DNA of 64,000 nt from Alphaproteobacteria bacterium (GCA_018608245.1 JABAZY010000032.1:1-64000), one strand, 5' to 3'. Shown: positions 51,337 through 63,493, counted from the stretch's first letter. The notes: generated by a model not told the origin, from the sequence alone. Numbers and translations: made by a program.

Positions 51337-52080
51337 ATGAAAAATTTAATAGCGGGTAATTGGAAAATGAACGGGTCTGTGGAAATGGCGAAATCGCTAG
51401 CTTCTGCTATCTCAGGTGGAGTGAGAGATCATGGTGCTTTACTAGAGAAAAATGACTTTCTTGTATGCCCGACAGACCTGCATATCTCAACCGTATCACC
51501 GCTTTTGAAGAATATCTCCTTGGGCGCACAAGATTGTTCACCTTTTGAAGTAGGCGCCTTCACAGGTGATGTATCAGCCCAAATGTTAAATGATATGGGC
51601 TGTTCTCACGTTATCTTGGGACATTCAGAGCGTCGCCAATATTACGCTGAAAGCAACATGATGATTAAACAAAAAGCTGTAATGGCGAATGAAAATAGTC
51701 TGATTACGATCATTTGTGTTGGTGAAACCGAAGAAGAGCGTGAACAAGGCGTTCAAAACGACGTTGTATCAAAGCAACTATCCGAATCTATCCCTGATTC
51801 CGCTAACGCCGAAAATACAGTCATCGCCTATGAGCCCGTTTGGGCCATCGGCACAGGAAAAGTCGCAACAATCGAAGATATTACGTCAATGCACGAACAT
51901 ATCCGCAGAACATTAGCCACCAGATTTTCTGATAGTCGCGGTATGCGTATTCTTTACGGCGGTTCAGTCAAACCAGCCAACGCCGCAGAAATCTTCGCCG
52001 TAGAAAACGTCAATGGCGCCCTTATAGGCGGCGCCTCCCTCAAAGCCGAAGACTTTATCGGTATCGCTGAGGCGAGCTAG
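51337..52080 (+). CDS. tpiA: Triosephosphate isomerase
   Basis: GNWKMNG, ILGHSERRQYYAES, AYEPVWAIGTGKVA, YGGSVKPANAAEI. Confidence 0.97.
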   Translation: MKNLIAGNWKMNGSVEMAKSLASAISGGVRDHGALLEKNDFLVCPTDLHISTVSPLLKNISLGAQDCSPFEVGAFTGDVSAQMLNDMGCSHVILGHSERRQYYAESNMMIKQKAVMANENSLITIICVGETEEEREQGVQNDVVSKQLSESIPDSANAENTVIAYEPVWAIGTGKVATIEDITSMHEHIRRTLATRFSDSRGMRILYGGSVKPANAAEIFAVENVNGALIGGASLKAEDFIGIAEAS

Positions 52081-52161
52081 AAGCGGAAAACTATAAAAAA
52101 TTGCGTGACTTTAGCGTTTAACAGCGTTAAAACACGGGTAAATTATTTTTAAGGAAACACT

Positions 52162-52548
52162 ATGGAACTTGTCGTACTTGTTATTCACTTACTTTTGGCT
52201 TTAGGTATTATTGGGCTTGTGTTGTTGCAACGCTCTGAAGGTGGTGGTCTGGGGATCGGTGGCGGTTCTGGTGGTATGGGTAGTTTTGCGACGGCTGGTT
52301 CAACAGCAAACGCGCTTACACGTGCCACAGCATTTTGTGCTGCAGGTTTCTTTTGTACTAGTTTAACTTTGGCTGTTTTAGCTGGCGGTCATTCAAATCA
52401 GAAAAGTTTGTTAGAAACTTTAGATAATCCTCCAGCAATAGTTGACACAATGGACGAAACAGGCGATAACAAACTCCCGAAAGCGCAAGGTAATTCTGAA
52501 ACGTCTACGGACACTTCAAAAACACCTTTAGCTCCAATATCAGAGTAA
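52162..52548 (+). CDS. secG: Preprotein translocase subunit SecG
   Basis: LGIIGLVLLQRSEGGGLGIGGGSGGMGSF...TRATAFCAAGFF. Confidence 0.93.
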   Translation: MELVVLVIHLLLALGIIGLVLLQRSEGGGLGIGGGSGGMGSFATAGSTANALTRATAFCAAGFFCTSLTLAVLAGGHSNQKSLLETLDNPPAIVDTMDETGDNKLPKAQGNSETSTDTSKTPLAPISE

Positions 52549-52560
52549 CTTAGCCCTGTT

Positions 52561-54262
<1,702 letters not shown>

Positions 54263-54320
54263 TTTATTAGTAAAAGATAAATTTGACATATTGCCATAAT
54301 AATATTATGTATAGTGAATT

Positions 54321-54986
54321 ATGCAAGATATCATCATTAAAGCTAAGCGATTCAATTCAAATGTATCTTATGCAGGATTAATTTTGCCAGATGGCTTTGA
54401 TGAACCGTCTATGGCTGACAATTATCGTTTTGATAGCCCTCATAAAATTGGTGATATTGATCTAAAAGATGCCTTTGATGACCGTGCTTTTGCAAAAAAA
54501 GGATTTCATAAGATAGCGATCAAACGCCCAAGTGAAACATTTTGTCGATTGCCTAAGGGGTTATCCCAATTTAGAGAATTTGTTCAAAAGGCAACTGATT
54601 ACGATGCGCAACATAGTCCGTTATTTCCCTTTAAAAGAGCAGTGTTAGTGGTAAGAGCCTTTGATGGCTATCGTGAGCAACCCGAACAACCAATGCATTT
54701 TGACCCTTACCTTGAGAAACCTGATGGGCGTATAGAAAATCTTTATTCTGTGGCTAATCGTTTAGGGACGGAATATGCATTAAACGATAATCCAGGCCCA
54801 AGTGAAATAGAATCAGTTTTTGATTATGATATTAATATGTTTTCGATGAGATGTTTACATCGGCAACCAGTTATCTCAGTAAGGTTTACACGCGTTTTTG
54901 CAGCTGTTTCATTCAAATTAAGCGAGGATGAACTTATTGAAGTTGAACAAAAATTTGGCTTAAGCCCCAGAGCTCTAGCCTTATAA
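54321..54986 (+). CDS. Hypothetical protein, possible Fe(II)/2OG-oxygenase-like
   Basis: 221-aa ORF with own TTGACA-type promoter; HFD and H-x7-R motif arrangement. Confidence 0.75.
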   Translation: MQDIIIKAKRFNSNVSYAGLILPDGFDEPSMADNYRFDSPHKIGDIDLKDAFDDRAFAKKGFHKIAIKRPSETFCRLPKGLSQFREFVQKATDYDAQHSPLFPFKRAVLVVRAFDGYREQPEQPMHFDPYLEKPDGRIENLYSVANRLGTEYALNDNPGPSEIESVFDYDINMFSMRCLHRQPVISVRFTRVFAAVSFKLSEDELIEVEQKFGLSPRALAL

Positions 54987-55897
<911 letters not shown>

Positions 55898-55898
<1 letters not shown>

Positions 55899-55963
55899 TG
55901 AAAAGACTTATTAGTATTTTATTGTTATGTGGGGGTGCATTTTTCTATTTTTACAAGATATGA
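55898..55963 (+). CDS. 21-aa hydrophobic mini-ORF (MKRLISILLLCGGAFFYFYKI)
   Basis: TAATG overlap with kdsA stop; resembles the N-terminus of the next ORF (MKNIIIIFMVVAAGFYGFKKF). Confidence 0.35.
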
Positions 55964-55993
55964 TAAACTAAGGATTGAAGGAAAGATAAGCTA

Positions 55994-56302
55994 ATGAAAA
56001 ATATAATTATTATTTTTATGGTCGTCGCAGCAGGATTCTACGGTTTTAAAAAATTTGACGTGATGGGTAAATCTTGCGAAGCGGATAAAATTAACGCTCA
56101 AGTTGAGAAAAGACTTGCGAAAGCAGACGTATTGAGAGAAGGGCGCGTTATTCTGAGACACGTCAGTGAATATATTAGATTAGATAAAATTCCTGCTTCT
56201 AAAAGAGACGAAACAATTAGGGCAAATTTTGAGCTAAATATTCGTAAAGAAAGAGCATGTAGCGTATCGCAGGCTCTAACACAGCGCGCCATACCACAAT
56301 AG
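55994..56302 (+). CDS. Small exported/anchored protein with one 62-residue Cys-to-Cys module
   Basis: CEADKINAQVEKR...NIRKERACSVS after an N-terminal hydrophobic segment. Confidence 0.75.
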   Translation: MKNIIIIFMVVAAGFYGFKKFDVMGKSCEADKINAQVEKRLAKADVLREGRVILRHVSEYIRLDKIPASKRDETIRANFELNIRKERACSVSQALTQRAIPQ

Positions 56303-56327
56303 AAATTCTGAGGGGAATGCTATTAAT

Positions 56328-56939
56328 ATGAAAAAATATTTGGTTATATTGATGTTACTTATGCCTATCACTGCGCAGGCTAATGACGACCCGTGTGTTC
56401 CAGACAGCATTAATGCTGAGGTTGAGGTAAGATATACCGATTTGTTCAAATCTACTGAAGGCATTGAAATGCTTCATAAGGTCAATAAGCGCATAGATAC
56501 AGGCGATATTAACAAAGATGGAGCTAAAATACTTCTGAAAAAAGAACTGGAAATGACTATTCGTAAAGAGCATGATTGCGCAGTTTCATACAATATGAAA
56601 GATAAGCTAAAAGAAGTTGAGGCTATGGAGAAGGCCGAAGAAGAGGCGCTTAGAACTGCTTGTGCCCCCGATCTTTATGTTATTAAGTCTCGTGCAAAAT
56701 ATGAAGCTTATAAAACCGATCCTGCTTATGCTGACTTTGAAAAACAAGTGTACGAGCAAGTCACAAAAGACACCCCATCTACGGCACTTAAGACTTTTGA
56801 CAAAAACTGGGAAAACTCAGAAATGCGTAAGAATGTCGTTATAGCCGTCTTTGACATGGGGCTTCGTGAAGCTGATGAATGTTCAAACGCCGCCGTTCCT
56901 GTTTCTAATGTCATCCTCGAAATGTTGAAAGAAGAGTAA
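56328..56939 (+). CDS. Periplasmic paralog with two Cys-to-Cys modules
   Basis: Signal peptide; CVPDSINAEVEVR...TIRKEHDCAVS and CAPDLYVIKSRAKY...LREADEC. Confidence 0.8.
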   Translation: MKKYLVILMLLMPITAQANDDPCVPDSINAEVEVRYTDLFKSTEGIEMLHKVNKRIDTGDINKDGAKILLKKELEMTIRKEHDCAVSYNMKDKLKEVEAMEKAEEEALRTACAPDLYVIKSRAKYEAYKTDPAYADFEKQVYEQVTKDTPSTALKTFDKNWENSEMRKNVVIAVFDMGLREADECSNAAVPVSNVILEMLKEE

Positions 56940-57001
56940 TTTCAGCTATTCCGTTTAAACGCGCTTCATGTTAAAAATATTCTGAAAAATTTTATATTTA
57001 G

Positions 57002-58330
<1,329 letters not shown>

Positions 58331-58334
58331 GTTA

Positions 58335-58363
58335 GTTTCAGGCTTCGTAAAAAAGCCTGAAAC
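58335..58363. terminator. 11-bp hairpin after eno
   Basis: GTTTCAGGCTT-N7-AAGCCTGAAAC between converging genes. Confidence 0.6.
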
Positions 58364-58384
58364 TTAATGATAAATAATACAGTA

Positions 58385-58870
58385 TTATTGTAATTGTGGC
58401 CCTTCATTTGCGCCTGGTGTTACAGCATCTCTCATCTGTCCTGCATCTCCACGGAAGTCGATGTCAGGCAGAATAGATTGAGGTTTAAATGTTACGCGAT
58501 GGTGGTAAGTGTTTACATTGACACCTTCTAATTGCTCAGCGAAGTAAGTAACATTGTCGGATAGGCCAAGAAAGTGTTTCTTAAAATCATTAGCGCCAGT
58601 TTTACAAGTTACCTCAAGTTGTGAGCTTTGATCTTCTATGCTACAGCGACCTTCTATTGTCAGCATATAAGTGTCGGTTATGCCATTATAAAAGATAACA
58701 CGTCGATCGATTTCAAAGTTATCAGCCGCCTTGGATAGGTTATGAGAGGCCACTGTGGCATCGTCATTACATCCTGTTAAGCCCATTACACTAGCGGCTA
58801 GAACTAAGGGCATGGCTGCTTTTTTCCAATTTGTGTCAGTATTAAAAGTGTTTTTTATTGTGTTAATCAT
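58385..58870 (-). CDS. Phage-type beta-sandwich lipoprotein
   Basis: Lipobox LTGC; VASHNLSKAADNFEIDRRVIFYNGITDTYMLTIEGRCS...VTCKTGANDFKKHFLGLSDNVTYFAEQLEGVNVNTYHHRVTFKPQSILPDIDFR. Confidence 0.75.
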   Translation of the reverse strand: MINTIKNTFNTDTNWKKAAMPLVLAASVMGLTGCNDDATVASHNLSKAADNFEIDRRVIFYNGITDTYMLTIEGRCSIEDQSSQLEVTCKTGANDFKKHFLGLSDNVTYFAEQLEGVNVNTYHHRVTFKPQSILPDIDFRGDAGQMRDAVTPGANEGPQLQ

Positions 58871-59109
58871 CGTTTATTTCCTTCTTTGATTTAGGTTGCA
58901 AAAAGGCTTTGTAAAAGCGTGGCTTTCACAATTTTTTTTGCGTTGAGGTCATGAGAATTTCTGCGAATAATACGCATTCTCAATGTTTTAGTAGGTGTTT
59001 GGATTTTATTATTGCCGTTTACATCACATCGCTATAGGCGCGACAAAGCCTATGCCAAAAGAAAATGCTGACATGGAAATGTTGCCTATAAGATTTGTGC
59101 TAAGGTACG

Positions 59110-59180
59110 AAACTTTTATAAAGTTACATACTATAAACGGCTACCGCCCTCGGTAGTGATCCGGTATGTAAATAAAGTTT
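59110..59180 (+). ncRNA. Candidate structured RNA between eno and ftsB
   Basis: Nested stems AAACTTT/AAAGTTT, ACATAC/GTATGT, CGG/CCG, CTACCG-CCCT-CGGTAG. Confidence 0.4.
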
Positions 59181-59533
59181 AAAATAAAAAGCATGTTATT
59201 ATGTTCTCCCAATAGAGTTTTATAACACCCTGAACTTCTATAATCGCTATTGTGGTAACTTTTTACAATATGGCAACAATATGGTCAAGCGTTTTTTGTT
59301 TATCTAGCCATGCATAAAATGCAGTCCTTGTTTTTGTGTGTAGATGGGCATGGTTTTTAAGTCTCGATAATTAATATCTAATAACTTTAAAAACAGGGGT
59401 GTAAAACTGAAGAGAGAAGATATTGTCTCTAAATGCAATATTTTTAAAAAGCTGAATCATTAGAATCACTTAAACACTCTTGTTCCTCTTTTGTCTCTTT
59501 TTAACCGATTGATTCAATTAAGTTTTTTTACGT

Positions 59534-59555
59534 TTATCCATTGACCTGTGGATAA
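59534..59555 (+). promoter_or_regulatory. Inverted DnaA-box pair in the ftsB promoter region
   Basis: TTATCCATT (59534-59542) and TGTGGATAA (59547-59555, exact consensus in reverse), around a TTGACC -35-like hexamer. Confidence 0.5.
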
Positions 59556-59575
59556 CTTTATGATTCTATAGAGAT

Positions 59576-59893
59576 ATGAAGAGCTTAATTGAAAAACGTC
59601 ACATTCTCCGCCAAAACATGATGGCCGTCATGGGATTCATCCTGTGCTTCTATTTTTGCTACCATCTTGTGTCTGGCCCGCGTGGGTATTTGCGTCTTCT
59701 ATCGCTCGATAATCAAATTACTCAACAAAGCACTGTGTTGTCTGGCGTTACAGCTGAGCGTGAATCGGTTGAAACCAAAGTAACGATGATGCGCCCAGGC
59801 TCAGTGAACCGTGATTTACTCGAAGAGCGTGTGCGTTATGTATTAGGTTACCGTCAAGCTGGTGAAGTATTTTTACTACAAAGTAGCCAATAG
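59576..59893 (+). CDS. ftsB: FtsB/DivIC-like septum formation initiator
   Basis: N-terminal TM, GPRGYLRLLSLDNQITQQ coiled coil, LLEERVRYVLGYRQAGE. Confidence 0.85.
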   Translation: MKSLIEKRHILRQNMMAVMGFILCFYFCYHLVSGPRGYLRLLSLDNQITQQSTVLSGVTAERESVETKVTMMRPGSVNRDLLEERVRYVLGYRQAGEVFLLQSSQ

Positions 59894-60064
59894 ATACATT
59901 TTATTCTCCATTAATATCAATGGCTTATCAAATAATTGCATTTACCTGTGATTAAAACACCCTTTTTTCCTTCCCTGTGTAGGCGCAAAAGTGTAATTAG
60001 AAGGCTTGTGCAGACTTAACGGTTGTCTGTTCATATGTGTGTAAATAACAAAGAGGGTAAATTT

Positions 60065-61099
60065 TTGGCTTCAACATCCAAGAATAAAAGCGCTTCAAAA
60101 AAGAAGCCAAATCTAAAGGCTGTTTCAAACAGTGCTTCTAATCCTACGTTAGAAGAAATGAAAAAATTATACCGCGAAATGCTATTGATCCGTCGCTTTG
60201 AAGAAAAAGCGGGGCAGCTCTATGGTATGGGTTTGATTGGTGGCTTTTGTCACCTCTATATTGGGCAAGAAGCGGTTGTGACGGGTATTAACTCCGTCCA
60301 AGAAACACAAGATTCAGTCATCACAACCTATCGTGACCACGCCCATATGCTGGCCTGTGGTATGGAAGCACGCGGTATAATGGCGGAGCTAACGGGTCGT
60401 GAAGGCGGCTACTCTCGTGGTAAAGGTGGCTCAATGCATATGTTCTCCAAAGAGAAACTATTCTTTGGTGGTCACGGTATTGTTGGTGCGTCTACCTCTA
60501 TAGGAACAGGTTTGGGTTTCTCTCATAAGTACCGAGAAGATAACGGCGTTTGTATCGCCTATATGGGCGATGGCTCTGCGAACCAAGGGCAGGTGGCTGA
60601 GTGTTACAACATGGCCGCCCTTTGGAAACTGCCAGTGCTCTATGTGATTGAAAATAACAAATATGGTATGGGTACGTCCACCGCCCGCCACGCGGCTGGA
60701 CAACTATATGCTCGTGGTGCTGGTTACGGTATTCCTGGTGAACAAGTGGACGGCATGGATGTCTTTGCGGTTCAAGCAGCGGCACGTCAGGCGCTTGATT
60801 ATGTGCGCTCTGGTAACGGGCCATATATCCTTGAGGTGATGACCTATCGTTACCGTGGCCACTCAATGTCCGACCCTGCGAATTACCGTACCAAGGACGA
60901 AGTCGAAGAACGCAAAGGCAACGATCCTATAGCCAAGCTTAAAAGCATGATGGCAGATCAAGACGTCAGCGAAGACGACATCAAATCAATCGACAAAGAA
61001 ATCAAAGCGATCGTCAAAGACTCCGCCGAATTCTCCCAAGAATCCCCCGAACTCCCCCCAGAAGAACTCTGGACAGACGTATTGGTGGAGGTTGAGTGA
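60065..61099 (+). CDS. pdhA: Pyruvate dehydrogenase E1 component subunit alpha (TTG start with RBS preferred over track ATG at 60023)
   Basis: MLLIRRFEEKAGQLYGMGLIGGFCHLYIGQEAV, TPP motif GDGSANQGQVAECYNMAALWKLPVLYVIENN. Confidence 0.95.
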   Translation: MASTSKNKSASKKKPNLKAVSNSASNPTLEEMKKLYREMLLIRRFEEKAGQLYGMGLIGGFCHLYIGQEAVVTGINSVQETQDSVITTYRDHAHMLACGMEARGIMAELTGREGGYSRGKGGSMHMFSKEKLFFGGHGIVGASTSIGTGLGFSHKYREDNGVCIAYMGDGSANQGQVAECYNMAALWKLPVLYVIENNKYGMGTSTARHAAGQLYARGAGYGIPGEQVDGMDVFAVQAAARQALDYVRSGNGPYILEVMTYRYRGHSMSDPANYRTKDEVEERKGNDPIAKLKSMMADQDVSEDDIKSIDKEIKAIVKDSAEFSQESPELPPEELWTDVLVEVE

Positions 61100-61100
61100 T

Positions 61101-61403
61101 ATGACTCTAACATTTTTAAAAGATGATGAAGTTTTATCAGGAAAGGCTGTGGTTTATTCTGACACGTTAATGAGCTTAATAATTCATGCAAAAGATAATG
61201 GTGGTAACATTAGGTGTATTGTTTCTGGAGAAGCTGTGGGTGATAATTACAATGATGATCAATTGCCGATTCCTAATGACAATACTTTAAATGATTTGAA
61301 AGAAATTTTTATTGAACTGTATGAAAAGCATCAATTTTCAGAACCTAAAGATAGTTTTTCTGGGAAAGATTTAATTTTAACTAATAAAAATTTTAGTGGG
61401 TAA
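61101..61403 (+). CDS. DUF1488-like small protein inserted between pdhA and pdhB
   Basis: MTLTFLKDDEVLSGKAVVYSDTLMSLIIHAKDNGGNIRCIVSGEAVGD; starts 2 nt after the pdhA stop. Confidence 0.6.
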   Translation: MTLTFLKDDEVLSGKAVVYSDTLMSLIIHAKDNGGNIRCIVSGEAVGDNYNDDQLPIPNDNTLNDLKEIFIELYEKHQFSEPKDSFSGKDLILTNKNFSG

Positions 61404-61406
61404 GTA

Positions 61407-62834
61407 ATGACAATAGAAATTTTAATGCCGGCCTTATCGCCGACGATGACTGAAGGTAATTTGGCGAAATGGGTCAAGAAAGAGGGCGACACCGTGGAAG
61501 CGGGTGACGTCATTGCCGAAATCGAAACCGACAAAGCTACCATGGAAGTCGAAGCTGTTGATGAAGGCACAATCGGTAAAATCCTAATTGAAGAAGGCAC
61601 AGAAAACGTCGCCGTCAATACACCTATAGCTATCCTGTTAGAAGAAGGCGAAAGTGCGGATGATATTGGTGCGGCCTCAAGCGCGCCAGCCCCAGCACAA
61701 TCTGCACCAGCAGAATCTGTGTCTGTAACAATGTCTACAGAGGTGGCTTCACAACCATCAGGCGCAAATATTGAAAACCGCGATATCTTATACGCCCAAG
61801 GCCACGTGATTGAGCCACCCGTTTATGACGAGGCGCCCTTCATGGCCTCCACAAAAATAATGACCGTCCGTGAAGCATTGCGTGAAGGCATGAGTGAGGA
61901 AATGCGCGCCGACAACGACATCTTCATGATGGGTGAGGAAATCGCCGAGTATAACGGCGCGTATAAAGTTACCCAAGGTATGCTGGATGAATTTGGCGAT
62001 AAACGTATCATCGATACGCCCATCACCGAGCATGGTTTTGCGGGTATGGGCGTTGGTGCCGCGATGAACGGCCTCAAGCCTATTGTTGAGTTCATGACCT
62101 TCAACTTTGCCATGCAAGCGATTGACCACATCATCAACTCAGCCGCTAAAACGCTATACATGGCAGGCGGACAGCTTGGCTGTCCTATCGTCTTCCGTGG
62201 ACCAAATGGCTCAGCTTCTCGTGTGGGTGCGCAACATTCACAGTGCTATGCCTCATGGTATGCGCATGTGCCTGGTCTAAAAGTCGTCTCCCCATGGAGC
62301 GCCGCTGATGCCAAAGGCTTAATGAAATCAGCTATCCGTGATCCTAACCCAATCGTATTCTTGGAAAACGAACTTATGTATGGCCAAAGTTTCGAAGTCC
62401 CAACCGATGATGATTACACCATTCCCTTAGGGCGCGCGAAAATCGAACGCGAAGGCTCAGATGTTACAATCGTTGCTTTCTCTATCATGGTAGGACGTGC
62501 TTTAGAAGCGGCTGAGAAATTAGCAGAGCAGGGCATTGACGCGGAAGTCATCAACCTCCGCACAATCCGCCCACTGGATCGCTACACAATTCTTGAAAGC
62601 GTCAAAAAGACCAACCGCATCGTGTCATGCGAAGAAGGTTGGGGCTTTGCAGGTATAGGCTCAGAAATTGCTGCGCTTATCGGCGAACATGCCTTTGATT
62701 ATCTGGACGCACCATTAAAGCGCGTCTGCGCCGCCGATGTGCCATTACCATACGCCGCAGGCCTAGAGCAGCTCGCCGTGCCGCAAACGGATCAAATTAT
62801 CCACGCAGCAAAAGAGGTTTGTTATGTTGACTGA
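61407..62834 (+). CDS. pdhB: Pyruvate dehydrogenase E1 beta subunit with N-terminal lipoyl domain
   Basis: [15 protein letters not shown] lipoyl motif; [33 protein letters not shown]. Confidence 0.96.
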   Translation: MTIEILMPALSPTMTEGNLAKWVKKEGDTVEAGDVIAEIETDKATMEVEAVDEGTIGKILIEEGTENVAVNTPIAILLEEGESADDIGAASSAPAPAQSAPAESVSVTMSTEVASQPSGANIENRDILYAQGHVIEPPVYDEAPFMASTKIMTVREALREGMSEEMRADNDIFMMGEEIAEYNGAYKVTQGMLDEFGDKRIIDTPITEHGFAGMGVGAAMNGLKPIVEFMTFNFAMQAIDHIINSAAKTLYMAGGQLGCPIVFRGPNGSASRVGAQHSQCYASWYAHVPGLKVVSPWSAADAKGLMKSAIRDPNPIVFLENELMYGQSFEVPTDDDYTIPLGRAKIEREGSDVTIVAFSIMVGRALEAAEKLAEQGIDAEVINLRTIRPLDRYTILESVKKTNRIVSCEEGWGFAGIGSEIAALIGEHAFDYLDAPLKRVCAADVPLPYAAGLEQLAVPQTDQIIHAAKEVCYVD

Positions 62835-62843
62835 TAGCTTAAG

Positions 62844-63011
62844 TTATAGAAGTTCAAATCTTCTGGCGGCTTTACGCTCACTTTTAGTGAGCGTGTTTGG
62901 GCTACTAAGGGCATCAGGACCTTTTCTATCAACTCGGGCTGATACCGCGGCATGTTTTTTTCTTAAGGCTGTTTCTCTTCGCCCCGCTTTACGTCTTGGA
63001 TTATGTTTCAT
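62844..63011 (-). CDS. 55-aa highly basic ORF, not in supplied track
   Basis: MKHNPRRKAGRRETALRKKHAAVSARVDRKGPDALSSPNTLTKSERKAARRFELL; promoter-like TTGACA at 63068-63063 upstream. Confidence 0.6.
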   Translation of the reverse strand: MKHNPRRKAGRRETALRKKHAAVSARVDRKGPDALSSPNTLTKSERKAARRFELL

Positions 63012-63057
63012 ACTTTACAACTTTCAAAATATTTTGAAAAAAATATATAATCATGGT

Positions 63058-63083
63058 TATTCTGTCAATAGAATGAGTTCTAT
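63058..63083 (-). promoter_or_regulatory. Palindromic operator plus -35 of the 55-aa ORF (copy 1)
   Basis: TATTCTGTCAATAGA repeat; ATAGAA-TGAG-TTCTAT palindrome abutting minus-strand TTGACA. Confidence 0.6.
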
Positions 63084-63085
63084 AA

Positions 63086-63147
63086 CAGCTCGCTGTGCCG
63101 CAAACAGATCAAATTATCCATGCGGCAAAGGAGGTCTGTTATGTTGA
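63086..63147 (+). pseudogene. Duplicated remnant of the pdhB 3' end
   Basis: 62-nt match to 62769-62830 with 6 differences, all synonymous in the pdhB frame. Confidence 0.9.
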
Positions 63148-63151
63148 TTCA

Positions 63152-63493
63152 TTATGCAACAGCTGAGTCAGGATTTGCTGGCGTTAAAGGTGTGCCCGGT
63201 CCTGCTGGTGCCTCGAATTTACCGTCAAATAAATGTTCAATTGCAAGATTTTCAAGATTCGTAAGTACGATTTGTTGTTTAGTTGGGTGCGTATTTGTTG
63301 GTAAACCGCGTAAAACATTTGAATTCATTTCATCACTTAAGCCTGTTGCTTCTTTGGCAGCTAGGCGTCCCGTTAAAGCGGTACTGACGATGCTATCAAA
63401 GTTTGTTGGCTTATCAGCTACCCTAAAATCGTGTATAAAGTTTAAAACATCTTGTGCGATCTCTAATTTAGGCGCCTTAACTTTTTTAGCCAT
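63152..63493 (-). CDS. Hypothetical 113-aa protein between pdhB and pdhC
   Basis: MAKKVKAPKLEIAQDVLNFIHDF...; RBS AGAAAGAGGA; start placed at 63493 rather than the track's 63568. Confidence 0.75.
   Translation of the reverse strand: MAKKVKAPKLEIAQDVLNFIHDFRVADKPTNFDSIVSTALTGRLAAKEATGLSDEMNSNVLRGLPTNTHPTKQQIVLTNLENLAIEHLFDGKFEAPAGPGTPLTPANPDSAVA

Noticed and set aside
59052-59156. 34-codon ORF MPKENADMEMLPIRFVLRYETFIKLHTINGYRPR in the eno-ftsB gap
   Set aside because: No RBS, and it overlaps the stronger RNA-structure candidate.
62795-62807. TTATCCACG near-DnaA box at the pdhB end
   Set aside because: Lies in codons (I-I-H-A); the remnant copy reads TTATCCATG, a synonymous codon difference, so no evidence of regulatory selection.
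62824-63147. Plus-strand 107-aa ORF after pdhB
   Set aside because: Antisense to the better-supported 55-aa ORF and runs out of frame across the pdhB remnant; low-complexity reading.
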